DNA of 64,000 bases from a virus (IMGVR_UViG_3300033153_001906:55175-119174), one strand, 5' to 3'. Shown: positions 49,728 to 58,950, counted from the first letter of the stretch. The notes: generated by a model from the sequence alone, not told the origin. Program-made: numbers and translations.

Positions 49728-49756
49728 AGTATAGCACAATATTTAGGAAGTGTCAA
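49728..49756 (-). promoter_or_regulatory. Early promoter, leaderless
   Basis: TTGACA (49756-49751), 17-nt spacer, TATACT (49733-49728), six nt (AATACA) to ATG. Confidence 0.8.
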
Positions 49757-49757
49757 C

Positions 49758-50276
49758 TTAATTAACTCGTATCGTTTCCTGAGTTATAACTTGTCCGTTA
49801 ACTAGAATTTGAACCACAACAACTTTGCCTGCGAATGGAGTAATAGTCTTTGTAGACCATACGCGCCAACGATCTGCACCAACTCTGAAGTCTTTTGAAT
49901 AAATGACTTCACCAGATACAGACCAACGATGCGTTGCTGTTTTTCCGTTTAAATTACGTAGCTCTGTGAAAAATGAAATTTCTCTTGCTGACGTAGTAAC
50001 ACTAGCTAGATTATCAACGGGTTCTCTGTTCTGAATGCTTGTTGTAAAGATTGCGCGGTGTGGAGAACCAGATGCTTCTGCATTAAGATTACCTAATTTC
50101 TTCTTGTAGTAACCAAGCATGAAAATTTCGCGTTCAGTTGCAAGTCCACCTTCTTTCAAAGCTTCAATTTCTTCGATGTTCTGCTGTAATTCTGATTTGT
50201 ATGCTTCAGTAAGAATACCTTGTGAAAAAGCTGGCATAGCGAACAGTAATGTAAGTGTAAGTAGTAGTGTTCTCAT
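49758..50276 (-). CDS. Secreted DUF2914-like protein
   Basis: 172 residues. Signal peptide LLLTLTLLFAMPAFSQ. C-terminal DUF2914 features: AIFTTSIQNREPVDNL, ISFFTELRNLNGKTATHRW, ADRWRVWSTKTI. DUF2914 proteins are periplasmic or membrane-attached with unknown function. Its presence beside virion genes suggests an envelope role. Confidence 0.8.
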   Translation of the reverse strand: MRTLLLTLTLLFAMPAFSQGILTEAYKSELQQNIEEIEALKEGGLATEREIFMLGYYKKKLGNLNAEASGSPHRAIFTTSIQNREPVDNLASVTTSAREISFFTELRNLNGKTATHRWSVSGEVIYSKDFRVGADRWRVWSTKTITPFAGKVVVVQILVNGQVITQETIRVN

Positions 50277-50288
50277 TTTATCTCTCGT

Positions 50289-50672
50289 TTATTCTATTTG
50301 TGATCCCACAACATCTGAGCCTGATTGTAGATTTATGCTACGTAGCTCTAGTTTGTCTAATTTTTCTTTTAAGCTCTGAATGCGTCGTTCAACGTTTGCT
50401 TTGGCAACACGATCTGCTGGTGTTGCTTGGTCTGTTTCAATTAGAAAATCATAGCCGATTAGCTCATCTTCATATCCCATCATTGTTACTGTGACCAGTT
50501 CAATAGATGAGTTAATTTCAGATTGCTGCACTTCAACTTTAGTGGCTAACGTATCAAGATAGCCAGTTGTGACAGAATAGGTTTTGTATATTGCACCAGA
50601 AAGAGCAAGAATGATGCCGAGTATGACACTCAACCGCTTGATGTCAATGGTAACGTTTTGAGTTTCGGTCAT
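50289..50672 (-). CDS. Membrane-anchored coiled-coil protein
   Basis: 127 residues. One membrane helix (LSVILGIILALSGAIY) near residue 14 followed by a periplasmic-like coiled coil (ADRVAKANVERRIQSLKEKL). ATGA overlap with the upstream tagged gene. Layout resembles small phage spanin or anti-superinfection proteins, but no motif proves it. Confidence 0.55.
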   Translation of the reverse strand: MTETQNVTIDIKRLSVILGIILALSGAIYKTYSVTTGYLDTLATKVEVQQSEINSSIELVTVTMMGYEDELIGYDFLIETDQATPADRVAKANVERRIQSLKEKLDKLELRSINLQSGSDVVGSQIE

Positions 50673-51049
50673 GTTTCGTCCAACCAGTAGTCAACCCATT
50701 CAATATAGTGCTTCTGGAAGTTTACTAGTATCGCTTTCTTATAATCTTTATCCAAGAAACGTTTTGCTGCAATACGAACATACTCATCTTGGCTTTGTGC
50801 GCCAGTTGCAAATTTGCCTTCGCCTGGGCCTTCTTCATCATACACGCCTGCAGATTGCTGAATTGCATCTTGGGCTAATGCTTGGGCAGCACGTTCTAAG
50901 AACCCATCAACGCGGTCGTTTGCTAGATCAGCAGACACAGGTGGGGTTTTTGGATATGGCTTATCATGCGGCCAGCGATCATCGCTAGGATGCACATCCG
51001 CTTCTTCGATAGCATCAATAGCTTCCATTAATTTGCGCATTTCATTCAT
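50669..51049 (-). CDS. Probable packaged protein, NEMRKLME class
   Basis: 126 residues, MNEMRKLME/AIDAIEE: the tag is identical over nine residues to the 16035-16544 protein. Mature part acidic and helical (FLERAAQALAQDAIQQ; VRIAAKRFLDKDYKKAI). Unknown function; belongs to the late virion operon. Confidence 0.75.
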   Translation of the reverse strand: MNEMRKLMEAIDAIEEADVHPSDDRWPHDKPYPKTPPVSADLANDRVDGFLERAAQALAQDAIQQSAGVYDEEGPGEGKFATGAQSQDEYVRIAAKRFLDKDYKKAILVNFQKHYIEWVDYWLDET

Positions 51050-51055
51050 AATTGT

Positions 51056-52792
51056 TTACCAAATAAGTTGCCATTGCATTGTATCACCAGTGGCGGGGTT
51101 GACTTGTGCGCGAACATTATATCCGAGCGCAGTAAAGTAATCTAGTACATATTGAATCTGATCTGCAATAACTGCATCTGTTGCTTGACCAGAAAGAACT
51201 GAATAGTAATCTGTTGCTTCAACTCCAAATGATGCTGCATCTTTTGTAAGTGTAATTGATGCGGAGCCATTTGGAGTACCATCACTATTAAAGAATAGCG
51301 TTGATGCGTTGGTTTCGCCAGCATTAGTACCATCACTATAACCAGAGCCGCCATCAGCAAGTTGAACCGATGTAATTACGCCAGCACTTACACCCGTAAT
51401 GTTAAGCTGTGCGCCAGTTCCACTAACATCACTAATTACGATTGTTGGGTATGCATCACTATATCCAGAACCACCATTTTGTATGCTAATATTAATAACT
51501 GTGCCGCCAGTGGTGTTAACGACCCCAACGAATCCAGTACCAGATGGGTGTGATACAGAAATTTGTGCAGTAGCAGTATCGTAGCCTGCACCACCGTTAG
51601 TAATTACATAGCCTGTAATTGTTCCTGATCCATCTATGGATGCGACAGAAGCAGTTGCAGTTGTAGTAATATTAGGTGCTGTAAGAAGAATTGGGTTTCC
51701 AACCGTATAGCTTGTTCCGCCATTGTTTATAGTAATGGATGTCACCGCACCATTAGTAACAATTGGTGTCAGTGTTGCTGCTACTCCGCCATGTGCAATT
51801 GTTGTTGCGTTAAGCGTAGTTGGCCTTAGCGTGAAACCAGTACCAATGCCAGTCGTAGATGCTTGGTCTAGTGACTGACCCAAGAAGAATGTATCATTAC
51901 CTGGGGAAGCGAGTGTAAATGTGAGTACTCCACCTACTGCTGTTTCATTGTTGGTTCCAGTTATAATAGCAAATCCAGAGCCAACACCATCAGTGCTAAA
52001 TTGGCTTAGTGTAGCCCCACTTGTAGCAAAGCTGGACGTACTTGATGAAGTAACTGTGAACGTTAGTACGCCACCACCACTTACTGAGTCAACTGTAATA
52101 ATAGTACCATCTGATAGCGTTATTGTGTCTAGTGCTACATAGCCACTACCACTTGGCAAGCCACCTGGAACTGAGCCGTTAGCAGCAACGCCGTTGTATT
52201 GTGCATCTGTATCGCCCGCGACTGTTACAAAACCACTGCCACCGCCAACCAAACTTACTACTGTTACAGTAGAATTTTCAGTTAGTGTAATTACTTCGCC
52301 AACGAAGTATTCATCGCCTGCTGTAAATGTACCATTACCACCAGCACCATCAAAGTCTGTATTATCTTGCGTGTTTGTTAGATTGGCAGGATCTTGCAAG
52401 CTTGCTGTAGCTGGAACTGGATCATAGCCAGCGCCAGCGTTTGTGATATTGAAGTTGTCAATAACGCCATTACTATTAACCACTGGCTCGACAGTCGCTA
52501 CGACTGTTGGTGATGTTCCGTTGGCATCAATTGTCGCAGTCGCAGATATGATTGAGAAACCAGAACCACCAACCAAGTTAGTAAATCCTGTGATAGCATC
52601 AGTATACGTAAATGGTGTGCCGCCAGCTACAATAACGCTATATGCGCCTTGAACTGGTGGTGTTGCACACGGGTCGCCGTCAATTGCTGCAAGGATCGCC
52701 GCTTGAACTTCGCAAATCTCTGTCCAAAGCAATGTATCGTTTCTAGCAATATTACGTGCTTCAGTTGCTTTTATGAATGAACAGTTTGCCAT
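51056..52792 (-). CDS. Gly/Tyr-repeat virion protein
   Basis: 578 residues with many beta turns of the form (I/V)-x-(N/D)-GG-x-(G/S)Y (INNGGTSYTVGNP, TNGGAGYDTATA, QNGGSGYSDAYP, ADGGSGYSDGTN), plus units GYVALDTITLSDGTIITVDS. It starts MANCSFIKATEARNIARND and ends with a globular domain. Repeats of this kind appear in virion proteins of marine T4-like phages (recollection). Coupled by TAATG to the tagged gene upstream. Confidence 0.7.
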   Translation of the reverse strand: MANCSFIKATEARNIARNDTLLWTEICEVQAAILAAIDGDPCATPPVQGAYSVIVAGGTPFTYTDAITGFTNLVGGSGFSIISATATIDANGTSPTVVATVEPVVNSNGVIDNFNITNAGAGYDPVPATASLQDPANLTNTQDNTDFDGAGGNGTFTAGDEYFVGEVITLTENSTVTVVSLVGGGSGFVTVAGDTDAQYNGVAANGSVPGGLPSGSGYVALDTITLSDGTIITVDSVSGGGVLTFTVTSSSTSSFATSGATLSQFSTDGVGSGFAIITGTNNETAVGGVLTFTLASPGNDTFFLGQSLDQASTTGIGTGFTLRPTTLNATTIAHGGVAATLTPIVTNGAVTSITINNGGTSYTVGNPILLTAPNITTTATASVASIDGSGTITGYVITNGGAGYDTATAQISVSHPSGTGFVGVVNTTGGTVINISIQNGGSGYSDAYPTIVISDVSGTGAQLNITGVSAGVITSVQLADGGSGYSDGTNAGETNASTLFFNSDGTPNGSASITLTKDAASFGVEATDYYSVLSGQATDAVIADQIQYVLDYFTALGYNVRAQVNPATGDTMQWQLIW

Positions 52793-53178
52793 TATGCGCC
52801 TATATCCTTACCTGCTTGTTTTGTTTGGTCTTGCTTCTGTTTAACGCTATCTATAGCGGTCTTAGATGCAAGTTTTTCTGCATCCACTTCTATGTCCTCA
52901 TAGTCTCCTGCAGATTCATCATCTAGTGAGTGTGTCTTGAGTATGATTTTGTCGAGTGTGGTAGTCTTAATAAAGTCGTGAGCGTGGTCGTGATTCTCGA
53001 TAGAAGATATTAGACCGTCTGGTGTGACTGCATAGCCCATACCATTAAGTTGATCCACTAAGGAATCAACTTCAATATCAGTTATGCCGTTAGCTTTAGC
53101 AGCTATCAGCAAATCTTCAAGATCAGAGTCAAAACTTGACTCGCTATCTTCTACTAGTAGCTCCCAAGCGCGCACCAT
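52792..53178 (-). CDS. Probable packaged protein, MRAWELL class
   Basis: 128 residues starting M(V)RAWELLVE/DSE, nearly the same tag as the 62194-63405 protein (MRAWELLFE/AG). ATG is used here, although the next codon GTG would give the exact match. Acidic with an EIEVDSLVDQLNGMG helix region; C-terminus KQKQDQTKQAGKDIGA. Unknown. Confidence 0.75.
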   Translation of the reverse strand: MVRAWELLVEDSESSFDSDLEDLLIAAKANGITDIEVDSLVDQLNGMGYAVTPDGLISSIENHDHAHDFIKTTTLDKIILKTHSLDDESAGDYEDIEVDAEKLASKTAIDSVKQKQDQTKQAGKDIGA

Positions 53179-53189
53179 GAAGTTCTCGC

Positions 53190-54668
53190 TTACTGCTTTG
53201 CTTTAATGCGAGCAATCTTTTGTTCAGCTTCAACAATCTTCTTGCCGATAATTCTGATAGACTCTTTCTTTGCACGACCAAGTGGCTCATCTTCCATGCC
53301 AGCTAGTTCGTCCGCGCCGCCAAACTCGTCACCGAGTTCTGCATCGCCAAGATCAAGTTCTACATCAGAATCAATGTCAATATCTAGATCATCTTCTGCG
53401 CCAAACTCGCCTTCGTCACCAAAATCGCCCATGTCATTTACTGAACTTGGCATTCCGCCGTCTGCGATAGTGCTTACTGCGTTATCTAGCTCTTGTTTTG
53501 AAGTGCGTAGACTGTCCATGATACCATTTAGCGTTGTGCTAACTGTATCTTCGAAGCCTGATGCAACATCAGAACCGTATGCTTCACGCATTTGTGTAGA
53601 AACTGCTGGAAGGTCTTCGTTAACTAGGCGTCCTAGTTTCTCTACCATGTCCTGTAGTTCCTGACTAAAGCTCTTAGCTGCGATCAAGCTTTCTGCCTGC
53701 TCAACTTCTGCTTCTAGTAATTTTCTTAGTTCTTTTACGTAGCCTTCTTTCATTTCGTTTTTCTTTCCTTTTTTTGCTTGATATGAGAAAAAATCTTCTG
53801 GTTCATCTTCTGGTACTGCTGCTTCATAATCGAAGCTTGGATCAGCTTTAGCTTTCTTTTGATTGCTGATGTCACGTACCCACTCGCGGGAAGCATGACG
53901 ATCTTGAATTTCATCAATTTGTTCTTCTTCGACTACTTCTTTCTTGTCATCATCTTTGTCATCAGCTTTGTCATCGTCTTTGTCATCGTCTTTGTCATCG
54001 TCTTTGTCATCGTCTTTGTCATCAGCTTTATCGTCATCAGCTTTATCGTCATCTTTCTTGCCGAATTGATACTGCTTGAGAGCGTCGGGCAACTTGCCTT
54101 CTTCAACTTTATCACATTCGCACGGATCACATTCGCATTTATCACAAGCATCACAGTCATCGCCTTCTAGTACACTTTCAATAGCAAATCGGTCTGTGTC
54201 TTCGCACTCATGTTCAGTAATCTTGCGTAGTTCATACTCAACTAGTTCCTTATCGAAACGATACGGCCATAGTTCATATGCGCGCATTGCATCTGCAACT
54301 GCTGTTTCAAAAGAGTCGCCAACGTCACATGCTTTGAATACGTAATCAGCAAGCTTATTAACTACAAGTTCCAATTTGCGGCCACCACGACCAGCAAGCA
54401 TTGCAGCTTCGTTCAAACGCTGATTACTCTTAGTAATAAGCATTTTTAGTCCTTCTTGAACCAATAGTGCCTGCATATACGCAGGATCTTGTGCAGTATT
54501 CAAATTCAACTTTAGATCATAAAGATCATCTGCGATCTTTGTGTAAAGTTGATTTAGCTTACCTGACTTAACTTCAGATACCAGTGTAAAGCCATAAGTC
54601 TCTTTTAGAGCCTTATTGATCTTCTCGATTTTCACTTCATCACTAGTTGTGATTTCATTTAAAAGCAT
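53190..54668 (-). CDS. Prohead core/scaffold-like protein with acidic repeats
   Basis: 492 residues starting MLLNEITTSDE (degenerate tag). Contains a cysteine cluster (CDACDKCECDPCECD), a run of DDK/ADDKDDDK repeats from about residues 208-243, an internal KELRKLLEAEVEQAESL (tag-like), and a long helical acidic C-terminal part. The composition fits a T4 gp22-like core or internal head protein. Strong late promoter upstream. Function inferred. Confidence 0.65.
   Translation of the reverse strand: MLLNEITTSDEVKIEKINKALKETYGFTLVSEVKSGKLNQLYTKIADDLYDLKLNLNTAQDPAYMQALLVQEGLKMLITKSNQRLNEAAMLAGRGGRKLELVVNKLADYVFKACDVGDSFETAVADAMRAYELWPYRFDKELVEYELRKITEHECEDTDRFAIESVLEGDDCDACDKCECDPCECDKVEEGKLPDALKQYQFGKKDDDKADDDKADDKDDDKDDDKDDDKDDDKADDKDDDKKEVVEEEQIDEIQDRHASREWVRDISNQKKAKADPSFDYEAAVPEDEPEDFFSYQAKKGKKNEMKEGYVKELRKLLEAEVEQAESLIAAKSFSQELQDMVEKLGRLVNEDLPAVSTQMREAYGSDVASGFEDTVSTTLNGIMDSLRTSKQELDNAVSTIADGGMPSSVNDMGDFGDEGEFGAEDDLDIDIDSDVELDLGDAELGDEFGGADELAGMEDEPLGRAKKESIRIIGKKIVEAEQKIARIKAKQ
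53940..54060. repeat. Short tandem repeats encoding Asp/Lys run
   Basis: Repeats of a 12-nt unit (tcatcgtctttg on the plus strand) and relatives encode the DDKD repeats; in frame, prone to slippage. Confidence 0.8.
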
Positions 54669-54698
54669 TTTTCAGTTTTCCTCAAAAGCTGTTTGTTG

Positions 54699-54706
54699 TA
54701 TTTATC
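54699..54706 (-). promoter_or_regulatory. Late promoter GATAAATA
   Basis: GATAAATAC, 30 nt before the ATG at 54668. Confidence 0.75.
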
Positions 54707-54715
54707 AAAATACAG

Positions 54716-55222
54716 CTATTTACCCGCTGCATTAAATCCTCTAAGTAACTCACGGGCTGCTTTGGCCTTATATTTCGCAATATCGTAGCGATCTTCAAAT
54801 ATTCCGAGCGAGTCATCTTCGTGATCTTTAGCGTGGTTGTATGCATTCTTAAAATGCATCATTTCCATATAATTTCGTGCGTATTTTTCCTCTATTTCAA
54901 GTATGTGTTTTGCACTGTTTTCGTTCTTCATGTTTAGTGATTCAACAATTGCCATTGCTGCATCAAAAATCATAATATTTTCGTGAATCAGATTGTGTAT
55001 GTTCTTCTTGTATATGTTATACATTTCATCTTTATTCTTGGTGATGATATACGAACCCACTGCAATCTTATTCTTTGTCCTTTTTTGCAGAAACAAGTGG
55101 TTACGGAGAAACGTATCGTTCTCTATTTCACTCATCACTGTCAGAAATGCTTTATTTAATGTTTGTTTTGCTTTAGCTTTCTTTCTGCGTGATAGTTTAT
55201 TTCTTGTTGCGGCCGATCCCAT
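54716..55222 (-). CDS. Hypothetical basic virion-operon protein
   Basis: 168 residues if started at MGSAATRNKLSRRK (a start 18 codons upstream is also possible). Basic N-terminus, then helical (TFLRNHLFLQKRTKNKI; NYMEMMHFKNAYNHAKD). Overlaps the 3' end of the 1014-residue gene by 26 nt. Similar proteins occur in pelagiphage-like genomes (recollection). Unknown role. Confidence 0.6.
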   Translation of the reverse strand: MGSAATRNKLSRRKKAKAKQTLNKAFLTVMSEIENDTFLRNHLFLQKRTKNKIAVGSYIITKNKDEMYNIYKKNIHNLIHENIMIFDAAMAIVESLNMKNENSAKHILEIEEKYARNYMEMMHFKNAYNHAKDHEDDSLGIFEDRYDIAKYKAKAARELLRGFNAAGK

Positions 55223-58200
55223 CTTCGGTGCTCTCTTTTGCCCGTTCTTTTGGCTTCGGTTTCTTGTTTGTCTTGCCATATATTGACTGAGTCCTTGAAT
55301 GTATTCCATTCATTGCTGCTGGCGCACTTGCGATAGCACCAGCGCCTGTTCCGCCAGCACTTGATGTTTCTTGTATGCCTGCCATACGTTTCATTTCTCT
55401 AAGGTTGTCTAAATCATCAGCATCAGCATCAGCTTGATTGATTGCATCATCTAAATTACTATGTGACCATTGTTCAATCCCGCTTCCATATGGATTGCCT
55501 TGGCCGACTGCCCAATGTCCAGCATTGCCTGCTGTAACAACAATGAAACGACCCTTTGGATCAGTATACTCTACTTTTACATGGTCTGACAACACACTTT
55601 CATCTACTTCGCCACGCATACGTGCTTGGTGTGCTTTAGCCTTTTCTGCTTTGCGAAATGCTTTACGGTTCTTGCGATTTTTTGCTCCGCCGTCGTACAT
55701 CGGGCTATCTGTGCCTGCGCCTCTACCCCTATCTTTGCTTTTGTAATCCCACTTACCCTCTTCAACCCCAATTGCATTGCCATCGTTATCTTTACCAAAC
55801 TCAGCATTCAAGCGACGTACTTCTTGCATCGCTGTTTCTGTATCGTCATAGTGATCGTGAATGTCGCCTTTACTACTCATCACTGTTGCTCCATCTCCGC
55901 GACCATCTGGGTCTAAGAAGAAAAAGAAGCTATCGCCTTCATTAACTGCTTGTTTGTCGTTTGCTCTGCGTTTCTTATTACTGTCGCGCTTTGCTGTTTT
56001 CTTTTGTCCATAGTATGCGCCCTTGCCTTTCTTCGCGCCACTATGTTCTGTTTTATTTGCGTTCTGGCCTTCTTCAACAGTTGCGGAAGCTTCTATAGCC
56101 TTGATTACATGCATTAGTTCAGCGGCATCACCAGATTCAGTCGGCATATCATCGTTATACTTAGTGCGCTGTGTCTGCCAGCTACCTGTTGCTTTATCTA
56201 CTTTTAAGAAGCGATAATCTCCTCTATTATTATCTTTATCTATGTTCTTGTACATTGCAAAGTCGAGATCATCACGCTTCCAACTAATATAAACGATCCA
56301 ACCATACGTGCCAAGTTGTTCAGCGAGAGATGCTCCCTCGCCTTCTATATCGTAGTAGCCTTCCTTTATTACTGCCGAATCTAACGCCAATGCATCTTCA
56401 TCTGATAGTCCCTCAGCAATGAATCCATCAAACGCTGATTCTTGTAATGCTGGTGTGCCACTTACTGCCATTTTCTTAATCATGTGTTCTTCGCCTTTAT
56501 CTGTTTGGACTATTAGCGTCTCGCCTGGTCCTCGTGGGTTCTTTACTGTTACTGGTGTTGGATCACCACTAATATCAATAACTTCAATGTCATCACCGAT
56601 TGATAGATCACTAACTTCTTTGCGACCAAGTTCACCATCTTCTTTGCCGAGTATATCATTTATACCACGCTTAACATCGGCCATTGCATCTTTTGCGCCT
56701 GACGTAATTTCACTAGAAATTGATTTGAGTGCGTCAATGCTTGAGCCGTCGCTTGGTGCAGATGCAAATGGATTATCTGCTTCTTTTACTGACTTGCTAA
56801 CTTTGCGAGCAAACAGTGTTTCGCCCTTTGAGTTATCAGCTATCCATTTATATGCTGCTTTCTTGTTCTTAAAAGTAACATGCTTACCACCACGCCGCAC
56901 TTCTGCGCTGGCTGAAGATGTGTGTCCATCATCGCTGTCATATTGTTGTTTAGATTTTCTATATACTCCGATTTGCGCACTTTCTTTGAGTTTCACAGCA
57001 GACTTGACACCAATGATATGCTGCTCAGGACTTAGTTGTCCATGTATTGCATTATAGCGAGAGTCAGCCCAAGTCGTTTTCGACTTGCCATTGTTAAGTG
57101 TTATTAGCCACTTGTATTGCTGCTTGTTACCACCTTTGCGTGAATAGTTTTTAGATTTGTTTGGACGTTTGCCTTCAATGCCAGCTTCTTCTTCGTGTAG
57201 TTCATCACTATATGGCTTGAATGCTTTATACTTGGTGATGAGATGGTTCCAAACAAGATTGGCGTAATATTCAGGCATGTTATTCCAAGCATCAACAAAG
57301 TCATAATATGTTTGTGTATCTTGGAAGTCATAATCATTGAACTCATCACTGTCCATTACTGATTTACTAATTTGATCTAGCCACCAATCGACAGGCTTGC
57401 CAACATCAGATTTACGAGAGTTTCGAGCAACTTGCTTTGCAAAAGATCGTATGTTCTTGTCTATATACTTAACCAATCGCTGACTAATCTTTGTACTTGG
57501 TCCGCCAGTAATATCATCTGCTTCTTCCATCTTTTCTAGCTTAGTATAGTAATCTGGTAATTCATTCAAATGATCCAGTGCAATTTCTTTTGCAACGAGC
57601 ATATCTGATGTATGCTCTTTTTCTGCTTTAATTCCCATCGCCAATTGCGCGCCCATATCACCCAAAGACATATCATGCTTTTTAGCAAGGTCTTTTAGTG
57701 TTGGTGTTGGCTTGTCTAGTAACTTTTCTTCGTCGTAACGATCTTCTCTTACATTTCTGTCATACCCAATACGATAAACGTCTTTGCCGTACTTATCTAC
57801 CCACGTTTGGATACCACTAGCGTTAAATAGTTCATACAAGTCAGTACCAAAGTGTTTCGCCACATCTCGTCCACGAACTCCGCCAACTACCCACGCACCG
57901 TCCCATTTCACGTTAGGGAAAAGATCAGGATTCTTTTTAATTGACGTAATGATTTTACGAACTTTTTTATCATTTGCCCAAGCTTCGTCTGAATCATAAT
58001 CCATATCTGCATACTTCGTAGAACGATATGATTCTTCGATTTCTGAAACTGTGCCAAGAATTTCTCTGGCTGTTTCTACATCTTCTATATCGACAGCATT
58101 GCCTAGCTCAAGATAGTTTGCAAAGCTAAGTCCAGAAATACGATCTGCTACATCTTCTTTTTCGATGCCAACGAGTTCTGCTGCATCTTCAACAACACTT

Positions 58201-58241
58201 TCTCGCAATACATTTTCAACTACGTTATCTAATTTTGCCAT
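55197..58241 (-). CDS. Large multidomain virion or core protein
   Basis: 1014 residues. N-terminus MAKLDNVVENVLRE/SVV fits the (L)xE processing rule. Later segments: acidic helices, TFKNKKAAYKWIADNSKG, a small beta domain (GDDIEVIDISGDPTPVTV) and repeated EG sites (FIAEGLSD, AVIKEGYYD, ATVEEGQN, GVEEGKWD). Near the end, NLREMKRMAGIQE/TSS is an internal tag-like motif. May be processed into several pieces. The C-terminus is lysine-rich. No enzyme motif is visible. Confidence 0.6.
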   Translation of the reverse strand: MAKLDNVVENVLRESVVEDAAELVGIEKEDVADRISGLSFANYLELGNAVDIEDVETAREILGTVSEIEESYRSTKYADMDYDSDEAWANDKKVRKIITSIKKNPDLFPNVKWDGAWVVGGVRGRDVAKHFGTDLYELFNASGIQTWVDKYGKDVYRIGYDRNVREDRYDEEKLLDKPTPTLKDLAKKHDMSLGDMGAQLAMGIKAEKEHTSDMLVAKEIALDHLNELPDYYTKLEKMEEADDITGGPSTKISQRLVKYIDKNIRSFAKQVARNSRKSDVGKPVDWWLDQISKSVMDSDEFNDYDFQDTQTYYDFVDAWNNMPEYYANLVWNHLITKYKAFKPYSDELHEEEAGIEGKRPNKSKNYSRKGGNKQQYKWLITLNNGKSKTTWADSRYNAIHGQLSPEQHIIGVKSAVKLKESAQIGVYRKSKQQYDSDDGHTSSASAEVRRGGKHVTFKNKKAAYKWIADNSKGETLFARKVSKSVKEADNPFASAPSDGSSIDALKSISSEITSGAKDAMADVKRGINDILGKEDGELGRKEVSDLSIGDDIEVIDISGDPTPVTVKNPRGPGETLIVQTDKGEEHMIKKMAVSGTPALQESAFDGFIAEGLSDEDALALDSAVIKEGYYDIEGEGASLAEQLGTYGWIVYISWKRDDLDFAMYKNIDKDNNRGDYRFLKVDKATGSWQTQRTKYNDDMPTESGDAAELMHVIKAIEASATVEEGQNANKTEHSGAKKGKGAYYGQKKTAKRDSNKKRRANDKQAVNEGDSFFFFLDPDGRGDGATVMSSKGDIHDHYDDTETAMQEVRRLNAEFGKDNDGNAIGVEEGKWDYKSKDRGRGAGTDSPMYDGGAKNRKNRKAFRKAEKAKAHQARMRGEVDESVLSDHVKVEYTDPKGRFIVVTAGNAGHWAVGQGNPYGSGIEQWSHSNLDDAINQADADADDLDNLREMKRMAGIQETSSAGGTGAGAIASAPAAMNGIHSRTQSIYGKTNKKPKPKERAKESTEDGIGRNKK

Positions 58242-58504
58242 TATTTATTCATCGTCTTCAATCGACGGCTCGCTGGGTTAAAACTCTTTGTACGTTTTGC
58301 TTTGCGCTGAAGTCGAGAACCCATCTTGGCTTTCGTCTTACGCAATGTCATACGTTTCTTAATATCAATTGGTTTGAAGCACTGAGATGCACTTGCTACG
58401 ACGCGGCCTTTGCGCGGCCCAGATGAACAACGGAACTGTCGCTTTAGCGTGTTGCCCCGACGTTTCCATGCAATCTTCTCTGTTACAATTTCGTCAATTC
58501 TCAT
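58241..58504 (-). CDS. Very basic packaged peptide, MRIDEIVTE class
   Basis: 87 residues starting MRIDEIVTE/KIAWKRRG. After the tag it is extremely basic (KKRMTLRKTKAKMGSRLQRK), consistent with DNA condensation in the head, like T4 internal proteins. Contains two cysteines in FRCSS and SQCFK. ATGA overlap with the upstream virion gene. Confidence 0.75.
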   Translation of the reverse strand: MRIDEIVTEKIAWKRRGNTLKRQFRCSSGPRKGRVVASASQCFKPIDIKKRMTLRKTKAKMGSRLQRKAKRTKSFNPASRRLKTMNK

Positions 58505-58950
58505 AAGTTGTCTCGTCCTTCAAATTCTATATTCTGTCCTGCACCGTTGGTATCAAGAACTGCGCCGTTAACTAATACAATTCCGTTCATTTCTTCAACC
58601 AACAATCCCACTTCATTCGCTTTCGTTGCAAACACGTTTTCTTGCTCGGCGCTAAATTCCCAAACAAAGCCTTCGCCCGTTACAGATGTAGCACCATCTG
58701 CTGCTAGGTCAGCTACGGCAAGCGGATCATTCAAAATAATAGGCATTGCACGAAGTCCTACGCTTTGTATGAGTATTTCAAAGTTCTTTTGGGTTTCATC
58801 TGCAATATCGCCAGTGATTCGAATATTAATTCCCGTAGCATTATCTGGATCAGAGAATGCGTTGGGTGACTCGCACCAAACTGTGTAATACTGCAAATTT
58901 CCAGTGAGAACTTGAGATGCACTAGCTAAGCCGTGTGCTTTGCTAACCAT
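58501..58950 (-). CDS. Small virion protein, paralogue A
   Basis: 149 residues starting MVSKAHGLASASQVLTGN, AGGAG ribosome site. LTGNLQYYTVW matches LTGSLRYFDI of the 59065-59793 product; (M)V-x-x-x-G-based starts link it with the next two genes as well. Monocistronic-style late promoter at 58983. Likely a head-surface or tail component. Confidence 0.7.
   Translation of the reverse strand: MVSKAHGLASASQVLTGNLQYYTVWCESPNAFSDPDNATGINIRITGDIADETQKNFEILIQSVGLRAMPIILNDPLAVADLAADGATSVTGEGFVWEFSAEQENVFATKANEVGLLVEEMNGIVLVNGAVLDTNGAGQNIEFEGRDNL

Noticed and set aside
53859-54170. Plus-strand frame encoding a hydrophobic repeat protein
   Set aside because: It is the antisense shadow of the Asp/Lys repeats in the core-like protein.
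58238-58252. AATAAATA just before ATG of the 1014-residue gene
   Set aside because: It lacks the GATAAATA/TATAAATA core and is formed by the neighbouring gene starts and stops; the gene is more likely read from upstream.
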